Assembly: GCA_030374765.1 (NCBI GenBank)
Contig: JARGXX010000088.1
Location: 1,364,001 to 1,428,000, forward strand
Source: Agarophyton chilense
Lineage: Eukaryota; Rhodophyta; Florideophyceae; Gracilariales; Gracilariaceae
Length of the DNA: 64,000 bases
Direction: 5' to 3'
Positions 36,315 through 47,369 of this stretch are shown here, piece after piece. A model generated the notes under the pieces. It did no database searches, was not told the DNA's origin, and saw nothing but the letters and a program-made list of their open reading frames with translations. A program made the position numbers and the translations under genes. Position 1 is the stretch's first letter. The number at the start of each line of letters is the position of its first letter.

Positions 36315-37261
36315 TCAAGCCAATATAGGTGGGTTCAGAAATTTGTCCTCTAAGGTGTGAAATGCCTCGTACTGGTCGTCGGTAAGGGCCTCAAACTCCG
36401 AAGGTGTCCTTTTTTTCGGCAATGCGTTGAGAGAGATTTTAGAAAACCGTTGGACGAACCGTCGGTAAACATTGCACAATCTCACGAAGGATCGTAGTTC
36501 CGTGGGGGGCCTGGGGAGTTTCGCCTGGCGGATAGCATTCGTGGTCCGTGTGGCTATTTTCCTCTTTTCTGGGAGGACGACGTGACCGAGATAGTCCACC
36601 GAGGCTTGGAAGAAGGCGCATTGGTGGCGTTTCAGTGTTAATCTAGCGTCCTGTAGGATTGTTATCACTGTCTTCACGGGGCGAAGGTGTTTCTTTACGG
36701 TCCGTGAGAGAATTATAACGTCTTCCGAATAGACCATCGCGAACTTTCATTGGACTCTGGACAGTATGATGTCCATTACCCTTTGGGAAGTTGCTGGTGC
36801 ATTCTTTAAACCAAAGGGCATACGAGTAAATCTGAACAGACCTTCATGGGTGGTAAAGGTTGTCAGCTCTCTCGCTTCTTCTGCCAAAAGGATTTGCCAC
36901 CAGATATAACGTCTAGTGTGGTAAATAGGACAGCTTCGCCTAAGGAATCATGACAGTTATCCATGCTAGGTATCGGGTATAATTCCCTCTTGGGTACTAC
37001 GTTCAGCTTCCTGTAGTCGAAATAGAACCTGACGGAGCCATCTTTCTTCGCCACGACGACAAGTAGACTTGCCCATTCGGATTGGTTCGGAGACACTGGC
37101 TCTATGAATCGAGCTTTGCGTATCTTTTCCATCTGGTCTGCGACAATTTCCCTACCCTTTAGGCCTTTACGGTATGGGTGCTGGAACTGTGGTCTAGCAT
37201 CATCCTGACGGTCGATGCGGTGTGTAGTGGCTCTGATTTTGCCCAATCTACCTGACCACAT
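36315..37261 (-). pseudogene. Reverse transcriptase of element B, catalytic motif altered
   Basis: Two frames carry the RT. The first (36863-37261) has the PVSPNQSEWASLLVVVAKKD and RFYFDYRKLN blocks. The second (36315-36737) starts at the active site, VYSEDVIILS, followed by DYLGHVV and ELRSFVRLCNVYRRF. The YxDD box reads YSED. A frameshift in the fingers/palm region (near 36740-36880) joins the pieces. Confidence 0.87.
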
Positions 37262-37584
37262 GGCCTGGTATTCCCTGAGGAGATGAAGTGCCTGGAGCCT
37301 ATACGATTCGAATTCTGCGCCGAAAGCGACTGTCCCCTCCCAAGAGTTGCGTCCTCATCGGGAGTTGTCGTTGAAAGGTCCTCCATTAGGGCCTCCATAA
37401 TAGCCATGGACGCAGATAGAGTGATGCCAATCACTGTACCTTTAGGTAACCATACGGGTTTATCTCTGAAGTTGCTGATCGTGACCAAGAAGGGTCTGTT
37501 GGGGCGGATGTCCATTATTCCATTGGCCATTGAGGTAAGGTGAACCGTTTTCGGGTGGTTCTGAATCTTCACGAGACCTGAGGA

Positions 37585-38130
37585 CTAGGAATGGACCGAA
37601 ACGATGATTTGGGTCATCGGGGGTATCATTATGGCCTTCGACAAGCGAACCTTGTTGGGCTTCGTGTTTTCGGAGATAACCGCTCGTTTGCGGTTAGCTT
37701 TCGGTCCTGGGGTGGAACCAGTTATGGAGATGGAAGGTGTGCGGTAGAATGCGACTTTTCTAAGGCCTGGATAAATGGCCTTAATGTATCCATCGATAAA
37801 GGGGGTCCCTAGGATTGCCTCAGCGCCTAAGTTAGGACATACAAGGAACCACGTGCGGACTTTAAATTGTCCTAACTGGAGATAAAATGGTACTATCTCT
37901 TTACTTTCCATTGGTCTATGTGATGCATCGGTAATTCTGGGAGTCTTCCTTGCCTGAACGAAATATTTCCAACCCAGTCGGAGTGGCTTAAGATGGACCA
38001 AGTTGGGACCAGCCCCTGTGTCCAATACGGCTGTGGCCACTCGAGAGTTGTTGGAACGAAGTCCCACGGTTACTCGAACTTTATAATTCTCTTTCATGAA
38101 GATACAGACGGGGTCGTTAATATGTTCCAA
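37585..38130 (-). pseudogene. Aspartic protease of element B
   Basis: Frame of 181 codons with the protease active site VLDTGAGPNLV and the flap/ILGT block (EAILGTPFIDGY). It is open over its length, and its catalytic Asp is kept. It is part of a broken pol polyprotein; the linker to RT lies at 37159-37572. Confidence 0.82.
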
Positions 38131-38204
38131 TTCTGTTTCATCCTGAGTGGTACATCGTCGGTGGTTTGAAATTGGAGGTGAGGAGCTCTTGGGCTCATGA
38201 CCGT

Positions 38205-40400
38205 CTAATTAGTTGAGGCAGGGGCTGAAAGAGGGAGGATTTGCCTCGCGTCGACCCTCTTAGAGTTTTCGGATGGGGTTTCCGTTTCTTCCGGATGATA
38301 AGATTCGTCTTCAGTGTCGTCCGTAGGGTCTACAATGGCGTGGACCTGTGGGGCTTTGATCGCAGTATCCGGAGTCGTGGCATAGCGTGAGCTTCCACGG
38401 GTCCCTGTGGCTCGTTGCTGTGCCCTGTTAAACATTTCCTCGGATCGCCGCACCCGGTAGTTCTCTTCCCTCAAGGCTGGGAGGTTTTTGCGTGCGTTTC
38501 CAGCCAGATACTCCGTGCGGTCACAAGGTTGGAACATTGAAAGGAAAAGGAAGCAGGCCCTTGGGGAGCGAACAAAAACTCCTTGCGGGGCGGAAAGGGG
38601 GAATACTTGGGTGTGGGTGGTCCAGTGGTCGCTGTAGTTTCCTGGCAGGTATATGATCGGGCCCCGGATGGAGGAGCACTGAAATTGACCTCGAGGACAT
38701 CTCCCGAGTCTTCATAATGGAGTGATGAATCTATGTCCGATTCCGTGGAGCTAACCAAACGGGCTTGGTTGGGTTTACGCAATGGGGTTGCCTGTTCTCA
38801 GGATATGTCAGCATTCCGCCTGGAAGTCCTGTAGGTTTTCCCATAAACCTCGGCATAAGTAATGAGCCTTCGGAAGGAGTATTATGGCTTTTCCGTGTGG
38901 TAATTGGGGATATGTGTCCGAATGGCAGGGAATAATACCGTGATGAAGTGACGTTTAAGCCGTCCTTCGGTTAACACGATTCAACATCTGTAAGCCTTCT
39001 TCAATAGGTTGTCTGCGAAATCCGATTCGGTCATGTTGGAGCTCTGCCTAAAAGATATTACTTCCTGATGGCCATCCATGATAACATCATCCGTAGCGTA
39101 AGTTTTCAAGAGGTAATGAACAACCTGAGGGTATGACCTGAGGAGCTCACGGTCTTGGCCATCTACGAGTTCAGTTGTGCTATATACCTTCGAAACCACT
39201 CGGTCACGCGCCTATCCTGTAAGGAAGAATTGGAAAAGGTACAGACCGGCGCCCTCGTGGACATCGTTCTCATCACAGGCCGTACGGAAGAAACTGAAAA
39301 ACGTAAGGACAGCAATGGGATCGGAACCCGAGAACTTGTCCGTAATGGTTATTTGCATCCGTTTGGCCCATTTGGCGACTCTTCGATCCACCGAACCAGA
39401 ATATTTCGGGGTCCAGTCGACCAGCCGGTGATTCCGGTAGTCTAGAACCTTAAGAAAACGTTCGTTTGTAGTTGTCAGTGGTTTGAGGCCTCTAATGGCA
39501 GCCTCATTCACTTCTGAGTCGGTCGTTTCGGTCGAGCCCGATTCGGAATCACTCGTGTCCGAATGGTGTCTTCTTTTACTCCTTCTATTCTCCTTTCTCC
39601 TGCGGTTACTTCGATTCTTTCCAGCGGAATAGGGACCTAAAGGATCGATCTCTCTGTCAGATCCGATGGAGCCCTGAGGTCGCTGTACCTCATATTGTCC
39701 TTTGGTAAGGGCAATTCGACTTTCTTCTAGACGCGGAGCCTCTCTGCTCCTAGATTGTCTTCCCATTAGATTTTTCTAATAGTGTTCGTGGCGAGGGGCG
39801 GGTAATACGGCCAGTCCTGGGGTTTCGGTAGGGGGTTGCCATATGAAAGCCTGATGTTTAACTTGTTTAGTGGTCCTAAGGACCGCGTTGCCTGACTGGC
39901 TGGTTACTGCTGCTTGAACGGCTTGAATGAGGGAGTCTTTGGAAGCTCAGAATCCATGACCTTGGGGATGATTCGCGTAACGAGATAATCCGCACGGTCA
40001 GCGATCATCGTGGCAAGTCGCATGTCGACAATGGACTCCGCATGGGCTGAGCAGAGCTCACGGAGACGGGGCCAGAGAAGGTTGGTAAGCCGTACGGGAA
40101 TGATCTCTCTCATTCATACGGTCTTACGGGGTTCTGCTTGGGTGTTCCTGGCCTAGAGGTGGCCCTGGTGAGGCGTTCTCGTAAACGTGCTGTTACTGTG
40201 GGTTCTCGGCGAATCCTTTCAGGGTCCTCCAGGGGAGTCAGTACTCCTTGCGCCTGGCTTCTCGTGCTCCTGCGGTCGCTAACATTATCAACATGTGGTT
40301 TAGGTGACAAAGTCGGCTTTGCAGTGGCAGCTGTTCCTGCTGTAGGAGTCCTATGGTCAGGTCAGTTGGGTGCATTTCCTGCATCCATAGTGGCGGTTGC
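38205..40400 (-). pseudogene. Gag of element B
   Basis: Several minus-strand frames. A Pro/Thr/Arg-rich N-terminus is at 39904-40400. The capsid region at 38981-39766 has RFLKVLDYRNHRLVDWTP, KRMQITITDKFSGSDPIAVL and a SYPQVVHYLLKTYATDD block, homologous to the element A gag. The C-terminal part at 38205-38782 is Ser/Pro/Thr-rich, with a degraded zinc-knuckle position (YTCQET). Stops and shifts separate the frames. Confidence 0.82.
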
Positions 40401-40478
40401 TTCTGTACTTCTGGTCAATTGGGAATGAAACCAAAGGTTAGAATCCGGATAATTCGTCCGTTCAACTATTCCAAGGGA

Positions 40479-40496
40479 TTCTAAGTCGGGAGACCA
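40479..40496 (-). promoter_or_regulatory. Primer binding site, element B
   Basis: Reverse complement of TGGTCTCCCGACTTAGAA, identical to the sites of elements A and C, three bases inside the 5' LTR. Confidence 0.88.
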
Positions 40497-40499
40497 AAA

Positions 40500-40945
40500 T
40501 GCAATGCAATGACTGGTGGGTCAGCGTACTGGTTTCAACCTGAGGTAGCGTGGTAGAGCGGGTTCTAGGGTTTGTATCCTTGATGGTGGCACTCCCAGAG
40601 TACTTGGTGCAATGAGTTGGCGTTTACTGCGTATTCCTACAGGTTTGAGCTACGGACACGATGGCTTGAAGACCAATTGATGGAACTAATATACCAAAGA
40701 GGGTAATTTAGTATCCTAACGGTGCCTACCTGATTTTAAGGGAGAAGCGTCACTCGAGCAAAGTAAATAACAATGGCGAGGCACTGGGATTTCCATGGCA
40801 CTGTATTGCTAATCTATTACACTAATTAAAATAAAATAGTAATGTAAACGAGCCCAGCTGAAGTCGTCCATTCCACGTGGCTTTTCTAAAATACCTCAGG
40901 CCCCGGCAGCTTACAGGGCTCAACTGTTATCGTTGCTCCTTCACA
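40500..40945 (-). repeat. 5' LTR of element B
   Basis: 446 bp direct repeat of 32339-32749. On the minus strand it starts TGTGAAGGAGCAACG and ends CATTGCA next to the PBS. Its outer end is the boundary of the right palindrome arm. Confidence 0.88.
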
Positions 40946-40971
40946 GTAAAGTTGCGGTTAGAACTCATAAG

Positions 40972-41618
40972 TGAGAGGTATAGTCAATAGGATGATATGA
41001 AGCGGCGTCCTTCCTAGGAAGGCTGGAGGCAGGATACATTGGTTAAAAAAGTGGTGGCACGAGTCGAGTGGCAGGCCACGGCGCACACGCAATTGAGACC
41101 GTTCTTAGAGCAATTCCATACTCGGGACGTCCCATGTAGTGGCAATCTACGTGTCTGATTTTCATACCCTTCATAGCTAGAATTCCACTAGGGACCATAC
41201 CCATACAATGGCCTGGCTAAGTGGCTAACCACTTGGTATTATTTATATATTATTAGGTCACTCAAAGAGATACGCAGTATAAAAGGTACCAGAGCTGAGC
41301 GCCAGCTCTATGAAAAGGAGACAATATGGGTATCACGACTCTTATGTTCCTCGCTTAGTATCCCTTAAAAGGAGATCCGGACGAGTTATAATAGAGATTT
41401 AGCCCACATCTACTTCTAGAGCCGTTTCGTTTACTACGTTCTATCCAAGTCCGACATTAGCACAGATCACCCTCGCTGTCGAGGAGTGGTCTTACAACCC
41501 ACTTCGAGCTCGATGATTTGGTAACTCCGCCACCCTTTTTCCCTTCGCCGCAAGCACCGATTCGGCACTCCACACTCTGTCGCAGATGTCTGCTCTTACC
41601 GCAAGAGCGGATACTACA
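40972..41618 (+). mobile_element. 5' LTR of element C (right arm copy)
   Basis: 647 bp, from TGAGAGG to CTACA, two bases before the PBS. It contains TATAAAAG at 41278-41285. A perfect 7-bp hairpin (AGAGCTG/CAGCTCT, 5-nt loop) follows at 41291-41309. No second LTR of this element is present in the window, so element C is a 5' remnant. Confidence 0.72.
41278..41285 (+). promoter_or_regulatory. TATA box in the element C LTR
   Basis: TATAAAAG, followed 5 bp later by the hairpin at 41291-41309. The position fits the U3/R boundary of an LTR promoter. Confidence 0.55.
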
Positions 41619-41620
41619 TG

Positions 41621-41638
41621 TGGTCTCCCGACTTAGAA
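41621..41638 (+). promoter_or_regulatory. Primer binding site, element C (right copy)
   Basis: TGGTCTCCCGACTTAGAA, identical to the element A site. Confidence 0.87.
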
Positions 41639-41839
41639 CCATTGTGGTCATTTGCACTGAATCTTTCGTTCCTGTAACGTGGAATCGACAATGATATTGA
41701 AAAAAATGGAATCGTACTTTCGAATTGGTTCTCAAACCCTCTCAGGCCATTTCGGAATTCATTCTGGTTGAAGACGTGGTCGAGAAGTTCACGACACCAT
41801 TTGGATCGCACTTGAACGCAGGTTTGGTCTAGGATGTCG

Positions 41840-43305
41840 AAAACTAGAATCCAGTCAAGTACTGGTCGCCCCGGTTTTGCGGGACCACCTCCGAAACCGA
41901 GGCTCGCCTCATCTGTTGAAGCTGGAGAGCGGCTGTATATTTGGGCGATGTCACGCTAACGCTCGATACATTATGAACGAGAGCTCTCGGATGTGGCAGC
42001 CTCTGTGTTAGTCACAGTCAAGCCCACCACAGAAGCTGTACTAGACCATAAGCTCTTCGAACCTCAATAAAAGGATGATTTGCGCAGAGAATTTAGTCGT
42101 CTGAAGTCTGAATCAGTCATTTTCTACATGCGCATGGACGCTTTTGAATTGTAGATTGCTGCTCTGTTCGCTGATGTCGTACAATTACTCATTGCACAAA
42201 AGACACATGTTTGTCAAGACAATTGTCAGCAGATCTTTGCATCAGTCCGAACAGTACGTGAGGATTTGAATCATTTACTGGAAAGGTACGGGAATACGCC
42301 CGAGTCGCTCCCTGGCTTACCGGTGGGTGTGAAGGAAGTCCTCAGTCGAGTTAACCCTCGTTAATAACGCCTGGAGGTGGCACTTCATACCAAGACCATT
42401 ACTCAACCAGTCATCCTGGAAGAGAATGAAGTCCGTTCGAAGAAAAATCGGTCGAAAATGTCGAATTCAAGACCTAAGTAGCGGTAGTTCGCTGATGATG
42501 AGGGTGATGCATTGTCAAGTACGGAAGATCATAGCTTTATTACTGAAGATTCTGATCACTCGGTTACGTTAGATGACGTCGACAGTGATGATGGTCATCG
42601 AATATGCCGATCTAGAAAGAAGAACACGTCTTCTTGGTTAGTGAAAAAGAAAGACACTCCTTACAGACGATTGAAGACGCTCCCGTGCACAAATTCGCTG
42701 TATCGTAATACCCTGAATTACAGGTACTACCATCTAAAGGTCAAAAGAAAGAAGCGCTCAGGCTGCAAAAAAGCAAAGATTAAGGATCATTTTGATCGAT
42801 CTTAATGATTTGACCTTTTTTGAGGAACCCCCTATTCTCGATATAGAATTTCTGGTTCGGGTTGTTGTAAAATTGGGCGCCTTAGAGATGAGTGAACCAC
42901 AGGCATTTGTATCTTTACCACTCTTTCGAAAAAACCTCGCTTTGACGGTATATCTTATCGTTTACGGATCTTTGACAGCTGATAAAGGAGACATTACCTC
43001 CTGTTGAGAGACACCGCACTACTTGCTGCGCATTTTCACGAATTCAATCGTTGTACAGCAGACAATAATAAAACTAAGGAACGGGACCCAGAAGTCTGAG
43101 GAGGACGATAGTGAGTACTTCTGAAGGCTTCACAAAGCTTCATATCGCTGTGAAAGTTTTACCTGAATGAACGACAAGAATTTTTTGTAAATTGACAAAT
43201 TGGATCCGAGTTCCAAGTCTTTAGTAGCTCTATATCGAGAGAACCATGTAATAGTTCTCTTTTTAAAGCTAGTTCAGTTTGTTCAAACTGAAGAGGAAGC
43301 GGCAA
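41840..43305 (+). pseudogene. Decayed chromovirus gag, element C (right arm copy)
   Basis: Plus-strand counterpart of 27336-28800. Frames at 42512-42805 (acidic, then basic) and 42792-43007 carry the capsid-like words described for the left copy. Upstream, KDDLRREFSRLKSESVIFY near 42070-42130 belongs to the gag N-terminal part. Stops and shifts are frequent. Gag is interrupted at 43306 by the insertion of element A, so A is nested in C. Confidence 0.75.
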
Positions 43306-43310
43306 GAGCT
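43306..43310. repeat. Target site duplication of element A, left (AGAGC)
   Basis: AGAGC directly before the 5' LTR, identical to 54443-54447. Confidence 0.93.
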
Positions 43311-44198
43311 GAAGTACAATGCCCTGCAAGGGGGGTTTCTTCCAGGACTTAGAGGTTTCGCTCGCTTGAGGACTAGCTTGGTCTATGACAAGCTATACCG
43401 CTATTGCGTGCCGACGGCCGGTTAGGACCGGAGGTGCACAGTGGTGGAACACGTGGACTGCACGGATGCCAACGCTCGAGTGCGAGGCGTGCCACACGTG
43501 GCCCGGATTCTACCTAATGGTTAGTATTATTTAGTAATTTTCAGTATTTATTTAGCTACGCTATCGCTATTTAGTGTCTATTTTTCGGGCGCGCGCCCAC
43601 TGTCTGGGGCCGTGCGCCACACTACTTAGGAGGTTGAGCACTGCTTCCCAGTAAACACCCTCTTGGGAGATACCAAGGAAGGAGTCTTGGCTCTGAACTC
43701 TTCGCCTTGGGCGCGTTTTCACCGCATACTGCGTGAGCGCCCGTCTCACGTTAGTTCATCCACCCCCTCTGTCGACCAGAGTGCTACCACCACCGTGGGT
43801 TCATATTTAATCGCCGACACTTGACGTAGTCTCGCCCGTGTATAGGGTTTCGCCCCCGTTTTCCTCTTGTTCTCCTTTTTGGCTCTCGTGAGTGGCCGCC
43901 GCACTCACCCCGCTCGTCCACATCATACGAGTTTTTCCTCGCTCCTTTTCCGAAAATCGCCGTGGTAGCGCTCCGCCTAGGACTGGTCACACCCCGGACT
44001 CTGCCGTGCTCACCTAAACACTCTATGTATATCCCGCCGGATTGGCCTCGGTCTTACACCCGACTTCGTCGTGCCTTTCCAGAGTGGCTCTGTTTCTGTG
44101 CTCCTCTGGGACGCGTCTCCTCCGCCTGAGGCGTGTCTCTCAAGAGAGGAAGATCCCGAACATCTTCGTGGTATCTTCGCTCCAAGCGTTGTCCTACA
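43311..44198 (+). repeat. 5' LTR of element A
   Basis: 888 bp, TGAAGTAC to CCTACA. Direct repeat of 53554-54442. Differs from it at scattered sites that serve as markers for the chimeric solo LTR. Confidence 0.96.
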
Positions 44199-44200
44199 AC

Positions 44201-44218
44201 TGGTCTCCCGACTTAGAA
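44201..44218 (+). promoter_or_regulatory. Primer binding site, element A
   Basis: TGGTCTCCCGACTTAGAA, two bases after the LTR. It would pair with a tRNA ending in TTCTAAGTCGGGAGACCA. It is not the TGGTATCAGAGC initiator-Met type common in plant elements. I cannot name the tRNA from the sequence alone. Confidence 0.88.
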
Positions 44219-44364
44219 GTTTGAGTCGGGCACACTCAGTCACGATTAATCGGAAAAGAGGACTCACAAATTGAGGTTGATCTCAGTTGCCCTTTTTGAG
44301 GATGTTTCTTGGCCCCAATAGCCGATCGGGTTTGGATATTCACGTTGTAACGGATTCTGATCTC

Positions 44365-46180
44365 ATGTCGTCCAAAGACCGTCCGAGGACGCCGAGTCAA
44401 ACCGGTGCACCGGAACCATCGCATCCATCCCGTATCCCGGTCCGTTCACGGTCTCATACCGGTGGATCGACTGGCGTGCCAGGTGGAAGGACCTCGAGAC
44501 ATCCTGTCTCTGATTCGACACCCCCAGCAAGTGGAGTAAAACCGGCGTCTGCCGCCGCCCAGATGCTATCCCCTGCTAGGGATGTCACCCTCCATCCCAG
44601 CTTTGCAGCTGTGGAAGAGCAACTCCGCTCTATGCGGGAAGCTCAACTCATCCTTGCAGAGGAGTTTGATTCACTTCGCAAGAAGGTGGAAGGTGGAGGA
44701 CACTGCTACGCAGGATTTTTCTGAGGACCTCCGTGTCCTCCGTGCGGATGTGAATTCGATTCTAGAGTCCCTTGGTGGACCTTCGGCCTTTTTCAAGGAC
44801 GTCGCGGACAAGTTCTCACGCGTCCGAAGCCGTCTCGAGACGTTGGAACAAACCCTAGGGTCGGGGGATGATCCGGCCGAGCCGGTTGCAGTATCTCACA
44901 AGGGAAATAAGGACGAGAACCGCCAGGCGCGAAGGAAGCGAAGAAACACGGATCCCGAACCGTCAGACTCCTCATCCTCGGAGTCCGACTCTTCCGATTC
45001 ATCGGTGGAAGTAGCTCGCCGTGAGCGTTCCTCACGCTCTAAGCCGTCAACAGCCACCCATAGTGTGATCTGCGCCCGCACGAAGGGAAGGAAGCACACA
45101 GGTTTGAAGGAGCTGAAACCGACCAATTTGTTCTTTAAGAAGCTCTTATCATACCGGTACTACCGTTTGGAGGACTCCTCTTTGGATCGTACACCTCGTG
45201 GTACGGGAAGAGTGAAGGACTGCATCAAGCGAATGCAGCTCTCACTACGAAACCAGTTGTTTTCTGGAGAAGACCCAATACTAGTGTTGGATTTCTTGGC
45301 ACGCTTTGTCGCGGAAGCTGCCATCCTTGGAATGAACGAGGGACAGGCTCACATTGCCTTACCGTACTTCTTACGTGGGCTTGCAGAAGACCAGTATCAC
45401 TCTGTCAGAGGTTCATCACGCGCCTCCGAAGGAGAGGTTACATGCTGGCCTGAAGCAGTTCAATACCTCCTGAGGTCGTATGCTACTAACTCCGCCATTC
45501 AGCGGGCTATGAGCGCCCTGCGGGACACTCGCCAACGTCCAGGCGAGTCGGGAACCGATTATTCGTCGCGCCTTAACAAGGCCTTCCACCGCTATGGCAA
45601 TGTTTACCCCGCTGAATAGCCTTGCGCCATGTTTGTCGATGGTTTAGACCCGGCGATCCGGACACTTGTTGCTTGACGTCTAGAAGATACACCTAAAGCC
45701 AAGTATTTGGAACTAGTGCAGTTCGCTCGCGCAGAATGTGAAGCCCTGCGCGCAGGCACTCCTGGATCCAGGGTTAGGTCCGCAAAAGCGTCGATTTTAC
45801 AACCGGGTTCCCCGTCAGCGTCGATGATCGACGAACAGACCTCTCGAAGGGATTACGATAACGTGCAGCTAGCCCATAGCGACGTTCATTCCATCCCGAC
45901 AACGGAGTTACCCTCAACCTTGGACGAGTCACAATACGTGATTGAAGATGACACGCTACTCTATGCGGATAATGGTCGCGTACGTGCGCCACGCGTCCCA
46001 CACGAGAGTGGTAATGTCCGCTTTTCGCGTCTTGGTTGGAGAGATACACGCCCCGCGGTGAAGTTCGCCGAGACTCGCCACCCAACACCGGCTTCTGGCT
46101 TGATTTGTCATCTCTGCTACAAACCAGCCATACTTCTCCACAATGTGTGTTGTCTCCCCGAGAATAGGCACAAGTCGTAG
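44365..46180 (+). pseudogene. Gag of element A
   Basis: A likely start is the ATG at 44365 (MSSKDRPRTPSQT), followed by a Ser/Pro/Thr-rich N-terminus. A frameshift at about 44690-44700 leads into the second frame. That frame has a coiled stretch (EDLRVLRADVNSIL), an acidic/serine stretch and the capsid region (NLFFKKLLSYRYYRL, EDPILVLDFLARFV, AVQYLLRSYATN). TAG at 45617-45619 and TGA at 45674-45676 interrupt it; the frame then continues (KAKYLELVQFARAE). A CHLC...HNVC zinc-knuckle position lies near the end and is irregular. Confidence 0.9.
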
Positions 46181-46547
46181 TCAATTAAGAGGCCCTATCC
46201 CCGGAAGACAATGCAGCTGTCTCGATTGCATCGTATATTCGTGCTCGAACGGATGTTCCACGTCACGTGTCGCTTCCCCGAGCTTGGGTCGTACCTGCAC
46301 CGGATTCCCGTGTCACCGATGTGGTCGGTCACCCCACCGCTTCTGCGGTACCTCCTGGACCTGATGCCCAGGCGTTACCTGCTCAACGCCCTGAGCAGCC
46401 GCCTCCGGCAGAGCAGGCCCAGCAAAACTAAATGTGGGAGTCTCCTCTCAAGGAGGGGCGCCCTGAGAGTCGAGGTCGACGGCGCCCGAGGCGTCCAAGC
46501 CTCGCTCCTCTGTCAAAATCCTTTCAAGGAAAGAGGCCGTCAATGAC

Positions 46548-47369
46548 ATGAACTCGGAACAATTTAGTGTTCTGCGTCGTCCGTGGAAACGTGTCTTCCA
46601 TAACCGGTTCCCGGATAGAGTTCTGGTGATGGCCAAGAGAAACTACAAGGTCTATTCTGACCTTGGCCTTTCACCCCAGTTTATGGTGCGACACCTTACC
46701 GTCTTAGACACCGGTGTTGGTCCGAACTTTGTCGTGAAGAAAGTGTTACCGCCTGCTTTGCAGTTTAGGATCCGCCGCGACCGCGTCCCGGAGGTCGCTG
46801 ACGCGAACAACAAACCTTTGGATACGGTGGGGTTCATAGAACTGGTAGTCCGCGTTGGCGCTCGCGTGGTGAAACTCGACTTCGTCGTATGTCGGAAATT
46901 AGCCGCCCCAGTCATCTTGGGTTGCGACTTTTGCGACCGCTTCGTCGAAGCGATCTTCCCCCGCCAACAGCGTGTCGAGATGGAGGATGGATCGTCCGCT
47001 CCGATCGTTCGTCGTCCGCTTAGGCGTGCCACGAAGAAGCATGTCCCACTACCGGCAGCACAGGAACCTGGACCGGATAACCGTGAATTTATTAAGCTCC
47101 GCGTCGCAGCGTCGTTGTGCATCCCGCCTGAGTCCCAAATGATGGTGAAAGTAACCTCCCGTCAACACGGACTCCGGATCTTGCCACCATTGTCGTCACT
47201 CTATGACAGGCACAGCCTCGCAATTGCGAATGGAATCGAACATTTGCAGCCAAACCAACCGTTTCACGTGCTAATCGCCAATCTAGGGACTGTACCCCAG
47301 TATCTAGTGAAGAACCAAGTGATAGGGTCCGTCGGCCGCACCCCATCGCTATGGTCCCGACAAAGCTGA
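46548..47369 (+). pseudogene. Aspartic protease region of element A
   Basis: A frame of 273 codons containing VLDTGVGPNFVVKK (retroviral-type aspartic protease active site DTG) and the APVILGCDFCDRF block. It is open but is in a different frame from gag and from RT, so it cannot be made as part of a normal polyprotein without frameshifts. The C-terminal part (LQPNQPFHVLIANLG) is also present in element B. Confidence 0.85.

Larger units (their letters stand above)
32339..40945 (-). mobile_element. Chromovirus (Ty3/gypsy) element B, degenerate, 8.6 kb
   Basis: Complete minus-strand layout: 5' LTR (40500-40945), PBS (40479-40496), gag, protease, RT, RNase H, integrase, chromodomain, PPT (32750-32762) and 3' LTR (32339-32749). 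All coding parts are split by stops or frameshifts. The bases just outside the LTRs (TACAG on the left, GTAAA on the right) do not form a target duplication, so one end has been rearranged. The right end directly abuts the right palindrome arm at 40946. It is related to element A (shared gag, protease, pol and PBS) but strongly diverged. Confidence 0.93.

Noticed and set aside
43567-43749. 60-codon frames inside the element A LTRs and the solo LTR
   Set aside because: They lie within non-coding LTR sequence, with no conserved protein signal.
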